From contig CM051460.1 in NCBI GenBank assembly GCA_028095005.1, forward strand, positions 152,887,461 through 152,951,460: DNA of 64,000 bases, read 5' to 3'. Of this stretch, positions 1 to 11,599 are shown piece by piece (the first letter of the stretch is position 1; the number at the start of each line of letters is the position of its first letter). The notes below the pieces were generated by a model. It ran no database searches, was not told the origin of the DNA, and was given only the letters and a program-made list of their open reading frames with translations. A program made the translations under genes and the position numbers. The DNA is from Rhynchospora pubera (Eukaryota; Streptophyta; Magnoliopsida; Poales; Cyperaceae).

Positions 1-3000
1 TGCTTATTCAACACATTGGCTCAATTAATTTCATGATTTCTGACAAGTGTATTCTTTTGAGAGATGTTTTGCATGTTCCTAGTTTTACAACCAACCTCAT
101 TAGTTTGTCCAAATTGCTCAAAGACAACCCAGAATTATTCATTGACTTCCATTCTTCTCAATGTAATTTTAAGGACCTCCACACCAAGACAATTCTCCAC
201 CACCTGTCTAGCTTCAATGGTCTATACCTTCTCAAGTTGAATCCAACTCCTCAAGCTTACTTTGGCAGTCGCATTTCTCCACAGACTTGGCATGCCAGAC
301 TTGGTCACCCTTCCAACTCCACTACTCTTCATGTTATTAGTTCTAATAGATTACCTTGTATATCAAATAAAGCTGCATTATCTGTTTGTAATGATTGTGC
401 TCAAGCTAAAGCACACACTCTACCATTTCCTTCTTCCACTTCTTCTTCTACATATCCTCTTCAGCTTGTACATTCAGATGTGTGGGGGCCTTCCCCTATT
501 GTATCTTCAAAAGGATATAAATACTACATTTCATTTGTTGATGACTTTTCCAAATTTACTTGGATATTCTTTATGAGGCAGAAAAGTGAAGTTGTACATA
601 TCTTTTCCTTGTTTAAAGCACAAGTTGAAAACCTCCTTAATTGTTCCATAAAAGTCCTCAGAACAGATGGTGGGACAGAATACAAACCGATTACAACAAA
701 ATTCCCCCAAATACTACATCAAACCTCTTGCCCTCATACTCCTCAGCAAAATGGTCAAGCTGAAAGGAAACATAGGCATATAGTAGAACTCTCTCTTGCA
801 ATAATCTCTCATGCTTCAATCCCAATTAAGTACTGGGATGATGTCTTCTCCAGCACTGTCTATCTCATAAACAGATTACCTTCATATAATGCTGTCCCTT
901 TCACTGCTCTATTCCAAAAGAAACCAGATTACAATTTCTTGAGAACAATTGGTTGTCTTTGTTATCCTCTGACCAGACCTTATAATAAACACAAACTTGA
1001 AATGAGGTCTCTACCATGTATTTTCTTAGGATATGCAATCTCTCAAAAGGGCTACAAATGTTTACACTTGCCTACAAATCGTGTTTATATTTCCAGAAAT
1101 GTTGTTTTTGATGAGTCAGTGTTTCCTTTCAAAGAAAATACTTCCTCAACAACAAAACTGACAACAATATATAACAATGGCTCTCTCATGCCTTTGATAC
1201 TTACCAAACCACCTCAGTCACAGCAAGCTGGAATCCCAAATCAGCTTGACTTTGTCCCTTCTTCAGCTGTCACACAACCAAATGAGCCTCAACAAACTGA
1301 CAATGAAGTTCATCCAATCATTAAAACAACAGTTACATCTCATACCCTAGAGGACCAATCACTCCATAACTCACTTCCTCTTAATCCAGAAGAACCTCCT
1401 CTACCTGACTCCACTCCTCAGACTCCAGCAGAAACCATCATCCATGACTTACAACCTGAACTTCTACCTCAAACTCCTCTTCCAACAGTGCAGCACCAGA
1501 CAGCTACCAAAACTCACACAATGGTTACCAGAAATAGAGACAACTCTAGAAAACCAAAAGTATTCCATGATTATGTTGCACATCATGTTTCCCTGGAAGC
1601 TGAACCCACTTGCTTCTCCAAAGCCAACTCATCACCTCATTGGAGGACAGCAATGGCACAAGAAATAACTGCTTTAGCCAAAAATAGCACATGGACTCTT
1701 GTACCACCTCCATCAGACCAGAAAATTATTGGATGCAAATGGGTGTTTAAAATCAAAAGAAAACCTGATGGGTCCATAGAAAGATATAAGGCAAGGCTGG
1801 TGGCTAAAGGTTTTCATCAGGAAGAAGGGATAGACTTCTTGGATACTTACAGCCCTGTAGTAAGGCCTACTACTGTCAGAGTAATTTTGTCTCATGCTGT
1901 TTCCTCTGGATGGCAAATAAGGCAACTTGATGTTCAAAATGCTTTTCTACATGGTGATCTCAATGAAACAGTTTACATGAGTCAACCTCCAGGTTTCACT
2001 GATTCAACTCTTCCAAACCATGTATGCCTCTTACAAAAATCTTTGTATGGTCTGAAGCAAGCCCCCAGAGCATGGTTTCAAAAATTAAGCTCAACTCTTG
2101 TCTCACATGGCTTCAAACCATCATCATATGATCCATCTTTGTTTGTCAGACACAATTGTGGTCACACTTTACTAGTGCTAGTGTATGTGGATGACATACT
2201 AGTCACTGGCAGTGATGACAAAGCTGTTGCTTCATGCATCCAGCAACTGAACCAGCAATTTGCCATTAAAGATCTAGGAAAGTTATCCTATTTTCTTGGA
2301 ATTGAAGCTCATCACTGCTCTAAGGGTATTCATCTCACCCAAACAAAATACTTGCTGGATTTGTTATCCAAGGTCAACATGGTCAATGCAAAGCCTTGTG
2401 CTACACCTATGGTTACTACACCACCTCTTTTCAAGCAAGACAGTGATCCTTTTGACAACCCTCACTTGTTCAGAAGTGTGGTGGGGGCTCTACAGTATGC
2501 TACTCTGACAAGGCCAGACATAGCCTTTTCTGTAAACAAACTTTCTCAGTTCATGCATGAACCAACTGTTAACCAGTGGGCATCAGTTAAAAGAGTACTG
2601 AGATATCTTTGTGGAACCTTGAGTCATGGTCTCCTCATAAAGTCTAATTCCAGTGCAACAATTCATGCATACAGTGATGCCGATTGGGCTGGATCAATAG
2701 ATGATAGAAGATCAACCTCTGGATTCTGTGTATATCTTGGCAGCAATCTTGTCTCATGGTCTGCTAAGAAACAACATACTGTTTCCAGATCAAGCACTGA
2801 AGCAGAATACAGGAGCTTGGCTCATACCTGCACAGAAATTTTATGGCTACAATATCTTTTGCAAGAGCTGGGCATCAAATTATCATCACCTCCAACCTTA
2901 TGGTGTGATAACATTGGAGCAACTTTCCTGGTGTCAAACCCCATGTTCCATGCCAGGACAAAGCACATAGAGATTGATTACCATTTTGTAAGAGAGAGAG

Positions 3001-3137
3001 TTACTTCCAATCAACTGGTAGTCAAATTTCTGTGCTCTAATGATCAATTAGGTGATATTATGACAAAGCCATTGTCTTTACCCAGATTTCAGTTTCTTAG
3101 AAACAAGCTCAATGTACTTAATAGTACATTGGCTTGA
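1..3137 (+). CDS. Ty1/copia retrotransposon polyprotein, 3' part (integrase, reverse transcriptase, RNase H)
   Basis: The frame is open from the window edge (codons in phase with position 3) to a stop at 3135-3137, so gag and most of the protease lie outside. Counting from the Met at 33, the domains follow copia order. The GAG-pre-integrase zinc-binding part (LGHPS, then CNDCAQAK) lies near residues 90-125. The integrase core (DVWGP, RTDGGTEY, NGQAERK) spans about 149-250. The reverse transcriptase follows, with KARLVAKGF, QLDVQNAFLHGDL and the catalytic YVDDILV. The RNase H (DADWAGS, STEAEYRSLA) is C-terminal. Integrase before reverse transcriptase is diagnostic of copia rather than gypsy. 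The frame has no stops or frameshifts, so the insertion is probably recent. The stop is followed almost directly by the polypurine tract. Confidence 0.95.
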   Translation, partial: LIQHIGSINFMISDKCILLRDVLHVPSFTTNLISLSKLLKDNPELFIDFHSSQCNFKDLHTKTILHHLSSFNGLYLLKLNPTPQAYFGSRISPQTWHARLGHPSNSTTLHVISSNRLPCISNKAALSVCNDCAQAKAHTLPFPSSTSSSTYPLQLVHSDVWGPSPIVSSKGYKYYISFVDDFSKFTWIFFMRQKSEVVHIFSLFKAQVENLLNCSIKVLRTDGGTEYKPITTKFPQILHQTSCPHTPQQNGQAERKHRHIVELSLAIISHASIPIKYWDDVFSSTVYLINRLPSYNAVPFTALFQKKPDYNFLRTIGCLCYPLTRPYNKHKLEMRSLPCIFLGYAISQKGYKCLHLPTNRVYISRNVVFDESVFPFKENTSSTTKLTTIYNNGSLMPLILTKPPQSQQAGIPNQLDFVPSSAVTQPNEPQQTDNEVHPIIKTTVTSHTLEDQSLHNSLPLNPEEPPLPDSTPQTPAETIIHDLQPELLPQTPLPTVQHQTATKTHTMVTRNRDNSRKPKVFHDYVAHHVSLEAEPTCFSKANSSPHWRTAMAQEITALAKNSTWTLVPPPSDQKIIGCKWVFKIKRKPDGSIERYKARLVAKGFHQEEGIDFLDTYSPVVRPTTVRVILSHAVSSGWQIRQLDVQNAFLHGDLNETVYMSQPPGFTDSTLPNHVCLLQKSLYGLKQAPRAWFQKLSSTLVSHGFKPSSYDPSLFVRHNCGHTLLVLVYVDDILVTGSDDKAVASCIQQLNQQFAIKDLGKLSYFLGIEAHHCSKGIHLTQTKYLLDLLSKVNMVNAKPCATPMVTTPPLFKQDSDPFDNPHLFRSVVGALQYATLTRPDIAFSVNKLSQFMHEPTVNQWASVKRVLRYLCGTLSHGLLIKSNSSATIHAYSDADWAGSIDDRRSTSGFCVYLGSNLVSWSAKKQHTVSRSSTEAEYRSLAHTCTEILWLQYLLQELGIKLSSPPTLWCDNIGATFLVSNPMFHARTKHIEIDYHFVRERVTSNQLVVKFLCSNDQLGDIMTKPLSLPRFQFLRNKLNVLNSTLA

Positions 3138-3143
3138 GGGGGG
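3136..3143 (+). other. Polypurine tract of the copia element
   Basis: The run GAGGGGGG overlaps the stop codon and immediately precedes the TG that opens the 3' LTR. This is the position expected for the plus-strand primer of reverse transcription. Confidence 0.75.
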
Positions 3144-3398
3144 TGTGATGATCAACATACTATTCTACTTCTCCTGTGTCACAGAGGATCCATGATGAAA
3201 CAACAAGACCTTCTTACTGTGTTGTAATTGACAGCTGTGCTGTAACTAACTTGGTTGTGACGGCCTACGATTAGTTCTAGAGTAGTTATAGAGAGTATTA
3301 TAAATAGAGGATGATTAACTCTGTGTAAAGTAAGAATCATTTTCTCAATCAATACAATTTTAGCTTTTTGCCTCTTTATCAATTTGTTGTTACTGCCA
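3144..3398 (+). repeat. 3' LTR of the copia element (short LTR, about 255 bp)
   Basis: The LTR opens with TGTGATGATCAACA directly after the polypurine tract. The right edge is estimated: TACTGCCA ends at 3398, and alternatives ending in CA lie at 3403 and 3406. The 5' LTR is outside the window, so the two copies cannot be compared and the target-site duplication cannot be read. TATAAATAG at about 3300 may be its TATA box. Confidence 0.6.
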
Positions 3399-6300
3399 CC
3401 TCAGCAGCTCGACCCCTCCTCTCCATTCCCATCCCATATAAGCCACCCCTCTCCTCTCTCTCTCAGCTCAGACCCCATTTCAAAGATAAGAACAGAAAAG
3501 AGAAAGGAAGAGAGAAAGAGAGAGGTGGAGGCTAGCGACTGGGGTGGAGACGGCGGTGATCGACGATGCTAGGTGGTGGCGCTGACAGTGAGGCGAGGTG
3601 CTGTGTTGTGCTGTGCTGGGCCGAACCATTTGCTTCCTATCCATCTCTCAGTTTGGTAACTTCTCTCTCCTTCACTTCTGTGATTCTATTAGCTTTCTTG
3701 TGTGTATTGATTGAGGCGTTCTGATGCTTGGAATTGATCTGTGATGTTGTGTGATGCCTCAGTTGAAATGTGTTTCTATGGTATGTTGAGTGGTGAAAAT
3801 TGATTGTATATAATTGCTCTCAAAAGTCGAATATCTGATCTGTGCTTTTGTCTTACATCCTTATGAGGAATTGTTTCCGTGAGTCACATGGCTTGCATGC
3901 ATGTTGTTGATCTGTTGAGGATGTCTGTTAAGTTGGAATCTTAGAGTATTTGGTGTCAGTTCTATATTTCCTTCTTAATTTATGGTGTTTGTGAGATGCT
4001 TGATTACTGTCTATGATTGTGAGGCCTTTATGAGGCTTGTATGAGCTTTCTGATGCCTTTGGTACACGGTACAGGGCTGGTACAGGCCTTTGTACCAGTC
4101 TGGTATGCATTCTGTTATGTACGGGGACCTCTTTGAGAAAGTTTTGCTGTTAGGGACTTGTTCATAAATACTTTTGAACTGTTGTGGGACCTGTCTATAA
4201 ATCCTGCTATTATTAAGGTCTGTTTGGTAATTGTTAAGTAAATAAATTCAATTCTGGGACTTTAACGCAAAATTTCTGTGTTTTTGGGTCGGACTTGAAT
4301 TTCTGTTGCCTTTCGGATTTGATCCCCGGAACCCGTTGTGATCCGGATCCGCTTGGATCCTTGTTTCCGTGTGGGCTGTGTGCTTGTCTCTGGGCCGTTC
4401 GGCCTGTTTCCTTGTGGGCCTTTTTCCTCTGTTTGAATCCGTGTGGATTTTCTCGTGGACTCTGTGACTTATCCCTACCTGGCCCAAACTCTGTTTCTGT
4501 TTTATTTAAGCTTAAGGATGGACTTAATTAAGTAGATTTTGAGAATAAAACTAGAACTTGATAAATGAAACTCGAACTAATTAATGGCTTGAAGGAATAG
4601 GCTGAATATTAAAGTAAATGCTTTCGGTCGAGAAACAATTATGTCAGATTCGAAATTTAACTCGTTGGCTTTCAAACGGGAGATGATTAAAATGTCCACA
4701 AAATAATACTTTACAGATGCTATGATATAATCGGACAATATATGATCTCCAAATCCAAATCAATTAACTTGAGTTTATTTTCTTTTCTTTTCTTTTCTCT
4801 TTTAAATTGTTTTAAATTTGGAAATTTAAATTAGAATAATTTCATACTTAATTAAAACACCAACACCTAAAACATCAAAACATTTAAGTAATTATCTTTA
4901 AATATCTTAAAATATTTAAGTAGGTTTATGACGTGAACTTAACAGACTTGATATAAAAATAACATTTTTGGGTACATAAGTCTAGTAAAGTAGAAATACA
5001 AATTTTGTATAAGTATTTTCTTTTATAAAGATTATTTGGATTAGAACACTATTTAAATGATACATGAACTTGTAAAATAAGTAATACACGAGGAGCACAA
5101 TAAAATCAATGTTACAGTAACCATAAAACTATTCTTTTTAAAGATTCTTTAAAATTAATAATACATGAGAATTGACGCAAATTAATTATCAGTTATATAA
5201 CTATACTACCATTATAGATATTTTCAATTAATATTATCATTTTCAAATGACAAAACAAATCTGTAAATTATAATTAGATCTTTCCTAAACCTCTATATTA
5301 ATAACAGAGATAAAAAGTGCCAACACACTTTATTTACTAAAATCCTTTAAATAGAATTGTTATTGAATTAATAAAAGAATTTTATACTTAAGCAAAACAC
5401 TGTTAAAAATATAAACTAAAATCATAATTTTTAGTTTAAAAATATAAACGTCTTCCTTCACACTCACCTTCTAAAAAGAAATTATGTCAAATTTTTATAA
5501 AGTATTTCCATAAATATAATCATATATTTTAAAACAGAATCCCCTTTCAGAAGTCTTAAGTCCAACTTTCCTTAAGTCAGGTTCTGAGTTCTTTAGCAAA
5601 TGTCTTGTTTCCAAGTATGGTTTAGTACACCTATAACCAGAATGGGATAGATCGCTAAATTAGATTGTAACGTGTGAGTTTCGTTCGTCAGGTGCGTCGC
5701 AAGACTTCTCTGGACTGTTAGACAACTTCTATCCCAAGCACGAGATTGCAGGAGCTGGTCAGGACTCCATCGACCATCCTAAGGAGTAGTTGCTTGCTTT
5801 CAGACTTTTTCAGGTGTGGATTGTCTTTTTATGACTATTATGGATGCCTTAGGTTTTGTTTAATTCTTAGTTAGTAATTAGATCAATAACTAAATGTGTG
5901 CATATCATGTCATCTACATTAAGTAAACAGTTAAGAGCATATCATTAAAGATTAGTTTTGCATATTTATAGGATATGCATTCATATTAATAAAGTGATTA
6001 ATTACTTAAAAGTGCCCTAAATCAACACTTGCATCTGGTGCGGATCAGGATAGTGAGACCGAGTGAGATAAGAGCGTTTTGCACGCGATCTCCATTATCG
6101 GGAGTGGTACCTCAGCCATTGCCGGTGGGCTCCTTATGATAGCGATCTCGAGCAACGCGTTTTTGATGATCACTCAGCAGACCGACCGTCAGGCGGTACT
6201 GCGGTCACTTGATGGTTATTTGTGTTATTATTATATCCATTTGACTTGTGTTAGTATATTCCTTTGGCTTGACTTGAACCCACGACCTTAGGGTCCTGCG

Positions 6301-7105
6301 TGTGTCATTATACCAGACTACCTCTCGACCCCCATGCGTTCAGTTTACCGGTACCGAGTATTATTGCCCACTCCTTTAGCGGGGATGTGGGAACGGGGCA
6401 CCTATGAGTTGTCAAGCATCTACGCGTTAGGCTGATCTGTAGGCACGGTTCATGTCATATATATTGGGACTAGTGAGTTGATTCTGGATTTTTGTGTGAC
6501 TTATGATTTGACCATTGAGTGCGGGTGCTTCACTCTCGTATTATTATATGAACTCCGTATATTACTATGTTATTATTATCCGCTTCTCCAGATACTTTTC
6601 AGATTTTACTTTGGCATGCCATTATGTGTGGATTAGTAATATCATTAAATTATACTCACACTTAGAAATTATAATATAGGAATTAAAATGATCCAACTTA
6701 AGTATGGTGTAGTTCCTAACTAGTTTTTAACCAAAGCCTTAGGGTTACCCTTGTTCCACCACTGAGTATTCGCGTACTCAGCCCACATAATTGCTTGTGG
6801 CGCAGGTTCAGGTTTGGCAGACTTAGCAGAGGAGTTTTTGCCAGTAGACCAAGCCGAGCTGGAATAGTAATTATCCGTTGTGCATTATTATTCCATGTTT
6901 TGTTTGTATGATGACTGGAGATTTTGATATCTGTATATTTTACCAGTCTTTTGTTGTATGAACAAACCATGTCATTATTATGTGATTATTTATTTGTGAT
7001 ATTTGTATCTGTGACACTGTTTTATAGCCTTACGTGTGCGCAGCAAATTGTGCATACGTGGCGGGGCTGTCCTCCCCAGATTGCGGCTTGGTTTGGGGTG
7101 TGACA
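3399..7105 (+). mobile_element. Probable long LTR (Ty3/gypsy type), 3' portion, interrupted by the copia element
   Basis: No coding frame is seen over 3.7 kb. The start carries a promoter-like block: CATATAAG at about 3435 and a pyrimidine-rich leader followed by purine-rich sequence to 3530. The 3' end is GGGGTGTGACA at 7105, a terminus common in long plant gypsy LTRs (Tekay/Del-like). An inverted near-repeat TGAGTATTCGCGTACTCAG lies at about 6763. No matching left end (TGTCACACC-like) is present. The simplest reading is that the copia element jumped into this LTR and the left part lies before the window. AT-rich sequence between 4530 and 5560 could be a further insertion. Lineage and boundaries are inferred. 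Confidence 0.4.
6268..6336 (-). repeat. tRNA-like (SINE-type) pol III promoter remnant
   Basis: Read on the minus strand, the segment has GGTAGTCTGGTATAATG (A-box-like) followed about 25 bases later by GTGGGTTCAAGTC, which fits a B box. It does not fold into a complete tRNA, so a tRNA-derived SINE or tRNA pseudogene embedded in the LTR region is more likely than a functional tRNA. Confidence 0.35.
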
Positions 7106-8034
7106 ATGGTGATTTATTTTCCATGTCCAACATAGCATAAATCCTCAAAGGGTCACACAAATAGGACTTTAACCACACATGCATTATTTGTTTATTTGCA
7201 GTAGCGGGTACTGCAAATATATGATAAGTTGATTAATTAATTATATACTGTTATGAACCGTTATAATTAATTAACTCAAATGGATCATATAGAAATAATG
7301 TAATGCATATGCTAATTCCAAATTAATTATTAATATGTTAATAATTAAATTCGTTCAATGCAATTTTATTATACTGAGCTAATCGGTCTTTTGTTTAATT
7401 AGTTAATTAAAAGTCCGATTTTGAGATGGATTAATAGAGTGAATTAATGGGCCATTATATCATATAGATTAGCCCACAAAAACTCTGAAAATTTCGAATT
7501 TTGAGGGGTATTTTTGTCCAGACAAAAATTGAAAAAGAGAAAGACTGCATATATATTGATTGTTTCTTTGGGAACAAGTCAGTCTTGACCTAATTCTCTT
7601 TCTCCTCCTTCCTCTAGTCGACGGCTCAAGCAAGGGCAGAAATTCGGTTCTCCTCTTGCTTGTGCATCCATCCATCTCTCTTGCTCATGAGTTGAGCGCT
7701 TCTTCTTCCAATTAATCGGTTAATCGCGCGAAGAAGAACAAAAGGAAATTATCTATCGTCTCGGACAAGCTAGCACTTGTCTTGAGACTTTGGCTAATCT
7801 TCTAGGTGGACTCGAGGCAACCGGAGGCAGTCGCGAGGGTGACGAGCACGCCACCGACTCCAAGAGATTGGATTCGAGCCTTCCGAATACGATTTCAGAA
7901 GATGTAACCTCCTACCGTTTCTCCTTTTATGATGTTAATCACTTGAATGACTAGATCCATTAATCATGCGTATTAATTCTTTGTTAAATGTTAATAAAAA
8001 TTAAAATTGCACGTGGACTTGAGTTCCTAACAAA
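7106..8034 (+). repeat. Possible LTR remnant or unclassified repeat
   Basis: Non-coding sequence abutting the long LTR. It ends at about 8034 with GAGTTCCTAACA, a typical plant copia LTR terminus. No matching TGTTAGG start is seen, so it would be truncated or a different repeat. A moderately GC-rich block at 7600-7900 stands out from AT-rich flanks. No gene is recognised. Confidence 0.25.
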
Positions 8035-9740
8035 ATGATCCTGATTTATTTCTCACTTCACCTTCTAGTACACATATGGTCAAACAACTTTAATTGATAT
8101 TCATCTTTAATGATTCCCTGAGCCATGACTTTGTTATATCCTGAAACCTACGCGTACAATATCTATACCAGTAACCTAATACTTCACATATCCTTATCTT
8201 CTCATGTCATTTATCTGAAAAGTTTAGTTAGAAACCCACCACAATGTAAAGCTCGTTTCCAAGAATGAAATACAACCTGAACCGAGTACACACATCTCCT
8301 TGCCTTGCCTCTCTGTATTGTTACAAACCTAAGCAGCAATTTATCTCACTTCCTTGAAACCAATGTAGCTAAGATGGTCCTTTATCTAATCCCTTGTGTC
8401 GTTTACCAAATGAAATCACACCTCCTGTACCGAATTCTCTACTATGTGGTGTAGAATTAATGTGTAAAATAATTAAGCCGATTTGCCATGTTTAAATTAA
8501 ACACCAACTAAATCTATTCAATCCACGCTTTTCTGTAACGATACATCACTAGGTAAGCTAATTTATTAACCTCAAATAGAAGCCCATCTTCCAGATTCAA
8601 GTATTTTCAAACAACCTCTGTACCGGTCTCCCTCTGATGCAAACCAAATTCTTATTTCTCGATTTCCTTGCTGGTACCAAACAAATTCTATTCATACATG
8701 TACCTTTTCCTTGATTCAAAGAGATAATTTCACTACCTAAAACCCATGCACATAGAATCAACCTCAGGAGTTAGCATCCTAATGCCCAACTCTCATCTCA
8801 ACAAATTCAACCAACAAACATGTACTTTGGGACCTATCCCTCTTGCAATTAGATTCAAAGACTAATCACATCAAAATTCTATATGTCCAAGGAACCTTTG
8901 ACAATAGCATAAAGTTGGTTAGCTAAACTAAAAGGAATTTATGGGCTTGATATCAAATAGACCCAAACAAGGAGAAAACCTGGTAATTAGAAAGCCTTAA
9001 TCCTCTTTGACACGTAAGAATTCATTGAAAATCCATTCAACAGCCATATTAATCTGATTTACTTCATGAAGTTTCAACAAAGGAAAAATTTCACATATAA
9101 CCATAACTTCAAACTATTTACCAAAATAGTCCAAAAATCAAGAAAAATCCAAATAAAACATCCAAAATCTCAAAAAATAAATAAAATCCAGTTCTATTAT
9201 GCCCTCATGTCAAAACCCAACAGAAGTCGTTTCCATCTCGTCGAGCCATTCAATCACCAAATAAATCTTAGAAGTTATCAAAATCTTAGAAAATTCACCA
9301 AATAATCGAGTCACATCGAAAATCATGAATCTCAAATAAACCATTCTAAAGTCAAAACCTCATCCAAAAGCAAAATAAAACCTAAACTTCAAATCCAAAG
9401 TCTAGAAGTCAAAATAATGAAAATTTAATTCAAAATCCTAAGCCAAATCCAAAAACACCAGAAACTCAAAGTTACAAGTCAAGGCCAGAAACAAAACCTT
9501 AAATATCAAATCGAAAAACACAAAGGATAAAACCCAAGAACGAAACTCCGAAACTCAAACCAAAAGTCAAATCCTAAAACAAACCCTTGAAACTCAAAAT
9601 AAAAAATCGTAGTGTAAATAGTCAAGGACTTTCTCATAAAAATCGAAAATAAACCCAGAAGTGAAAACCTAAGGGTAAAAAACCTTTAAATTCAAGCCAA
9701 AACTCAAAGACTGAAATTCAAAATTCAAAATTGAGTCCTT
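8035..9740. other. A/C-rich, strand-asymmetric non-coding region
   Basis: This stretch is dominated by A and C on the plus strand (many CAAAA, AAACC and TCAAAA words) and has little G. The bias is strongest from 9060 to 9740. The small frames inside it carry no recognisable domain. Such asymmetry is common in non-coding parts of LTR retrotransposons, but no retroelement protein is seen, so the origin stays open. Confidence 0.4.
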
Positions 9741-10390
9741 ACAAGTGACCCTAAAAATCCCAAGGATTTCAAAATCAAATTCCTAATAAATTCCTAACAA
9801 GTGGCCCTAAAAACCCCCAAAAGTTCTAAAAATGTTAGATTCTCAACAAGTGGCCCAGAGTAGCACCGATAAATAAAAATCCAAAACCATGTTCCCACAT
9901 GTGGCCCAAAATAGTTCGGAACGCAATCCTTACAAGTTGCCCAAAATAACCCCAAGGTATGTAAAACCTTGTTCCTACAATTTATCCTAAAAAGTACCAG
10001 GAATCAATTTCTCGCAAGTGGTCCAAAAAAGCTCGAAAAATCAAAATCCAAAACCTTGTTCCCACAAGTGGTCCAAGATAGCCCAAAAACCAATCCTTGC
10101 AAATGGCTCAAAATAGTCTTGAGTATTATAAAATCTTGTCCCTGTAAGTGACCTTAAAAAGTCACATGAACCAATTTTTGACAAGTGTCCCAAAATAGCT
10201 CCAGAAACTGATCCTTACAAGTTGTCCAAAATAGCCCCAAGAATTGCAAAACTTTGTTCCTACAAATGACCCTAAAATGTCTCAGGAACCAATTCCTCAC
10301 AAGTGGACCAAAATAGTTCCGAGAAACTCAAATCCAAATCCTGATCCTACAAAGGCCCAAAATAGCTTTGGGATAAAAAAAAACTGTGCT
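9741..10390 (+). repeat. Degenerate tandem array with higher-order spacing
   Basis: About 15 degenerate copies of ACAAGTGGCCCAAAATAG recur in direct orientation. Copies begin near 9741, 9797, 9846, 9897, 9932, 9977, 10014, 10064, 10099, 10144, 10181, 10217, 10262, 10299 and 10349. From 9897 the spacing cycles as 35, 45, 37, 50, then 35, 45, 37, then 36, 45, 37, 50. This means a unit of about 117-167 bp made of diverged subunits was itself amplified. No coding potential is apparent. Confidence 0.8.
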
Positions 10391-10700
10391 CCAACACGAA
10401 AATCAAAACTAAACCCTTTTTAAAACAAAAGTCCAAGCCGAAAGCCATTAGATGTTAAAAAATCCTCAATTGGGTCCCGTCAATTAGGTCTAGTACCATT
10501 AATTGAGTTTGGTTTAAGCCAAAAAAAGATCAAATCCCTGCATAAACAAAAAATCATTTTACAAACGATTCTCCTAACCAATTACATATAATTCTTTGAT
10601 CCCTTAATCAAAGATTTTTGTAGGTAACCACTGGATAATTAACAATAAGGACTTACGCCTATTGAAAAAAAGACCCCACAAACAAATAATAAATCCTTAT

Positions 10701-10970
10701 GGGATCGTTTGGATAACTTAGGAATAAGGGCACCGTTTGGATGCGTTGAGAAAAAGGTAGGAAGAAGGAAGAAGGGAAGAAACAAATTATAAACAATCCA
10801 AACTCTTCACAAAGTTACACACTTCCCAAACGGAGCCAAGATGAATAACCTATTCCTATGCGAAAAATATTGGGAAGTGTGTAACTTTGTGAAGAGTTTG
10901 GATGGTTAGGAATAAATTTACGTCTAGGAAGAGACTATTCCTCTTATTCCTAAGTGATCCAAACACCCCC
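10701..10970. mobile_element. Tourist-like MITE with a second MITE nested in it
   Basis: The 28-bp ends at 10701-10728 and 10943-10970 are inverted repeats with 24 matches and are flanked by TAT on both sides. Inside, 10729-10837 has its own inverted ends (GGCACCGTTTGG and CCAAACGGAGCC) like those of the MITE at 24953. Two 33-bp arms (10796-10828 and 10871-10903) are perfectly complementary with a 42-base loop. The GTTTGGAT ends suggest the PIF/Harbinger (Tourist) group. Confidence 0.7.
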
Positions 10971-11166
10971 TATAAAAATAGGTTTTCGTCAATTTTCTCT
11001 TTTTGTTAAGATGCATTTAGCACTTGAGTCTGGTGAATCTCATGGGTTATTTTTCTTTATGAGAAATCTGATCTGGTAAATCTCATGGATTATTATTTTT
11101 TTCCCTTAATTGATCAGAATTCAAGTTTGGTTTAAAATTTTAGTCCACCAAAAAATTACTCAAATA

Positions 11167-11296
11167 CAAAAAGCAATGTACCTTGACTCCTTTAGTGAAA
11201 GGTCGCAGGTTCGAAACCCGACTAGGGGTCTTTCATGGACATTTAATTTAAAAATAAATTGGGTGACTTAAACCTCCAATTTATCTTAAAAAAAAA
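11167..11296 (+). repeat. 5'-truncated tRNA-derived SINE
   Basis: A B-box block (GGTCGCAGGTTCGAAACCC) is followed by a body matching the SINE at 59346 (GGGGTCTTT, GACATTTAATTTAAAAATAA) and an A-rich tail. The A box is missing. The direct repeat TACTCAAATA at 11157-11166 and 11297-11306 is the likely target-site duplication, so truncation happened during insertion. Confidence 0.7.
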
Positions 11297-11599
11297 TACT
11301 CAAATAAAATGTAATTTCTATTGTCAAAATAAATAAACTGAAAACAAGAAAAAAAAAAGGAAAAACGAAATGCGTGCTTCCTCAGTGGCTCAGCGCACGT
11401 TAGCAGGTAGCACCTCCTCCGCTCGCTTTCCTGCTTGCTCTCTCTCTCTAAACACGTTCCTCTCTCACTTACCCTTTCTCGCCATGCCTTTGTATCCCAC
11501 CGCCTTCTCTGCCTCTCCTTCGGCCTCCAATTATCTCCCTTCCCTCACGTGCTTCTCTCGTGCCGCTTTCCACCTCTCCCTTTTCTTATTTCCCTTTCG

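Noticed and set aside
4248..4531. Overlapping frames on both strands at a GC-richer patch
   Set aside because: They are by-products of higher GC within the LTR. Neither has a start context or domain.
6079..6291. 70-residue frame in the long LTR
   Set aside because: It overlaps a tRNA-like remnant on the other strand, has no homologue I know and sits inside repeat-derived DNA.
9066..10151. Small plus-strand frames in the A/C-rich region and tandem array
   Set aside because: Their composition (Lys, Gln, Asn, Pro) simply reflects the A/C bias. There are no domains and no splice structure.
9741..10390. CRISPR-like array of spaced repeats
   Set aside because: Repeats are degenerate, spacers are themselves related in a higher-order cycle, and the DNA is plant nuclear.
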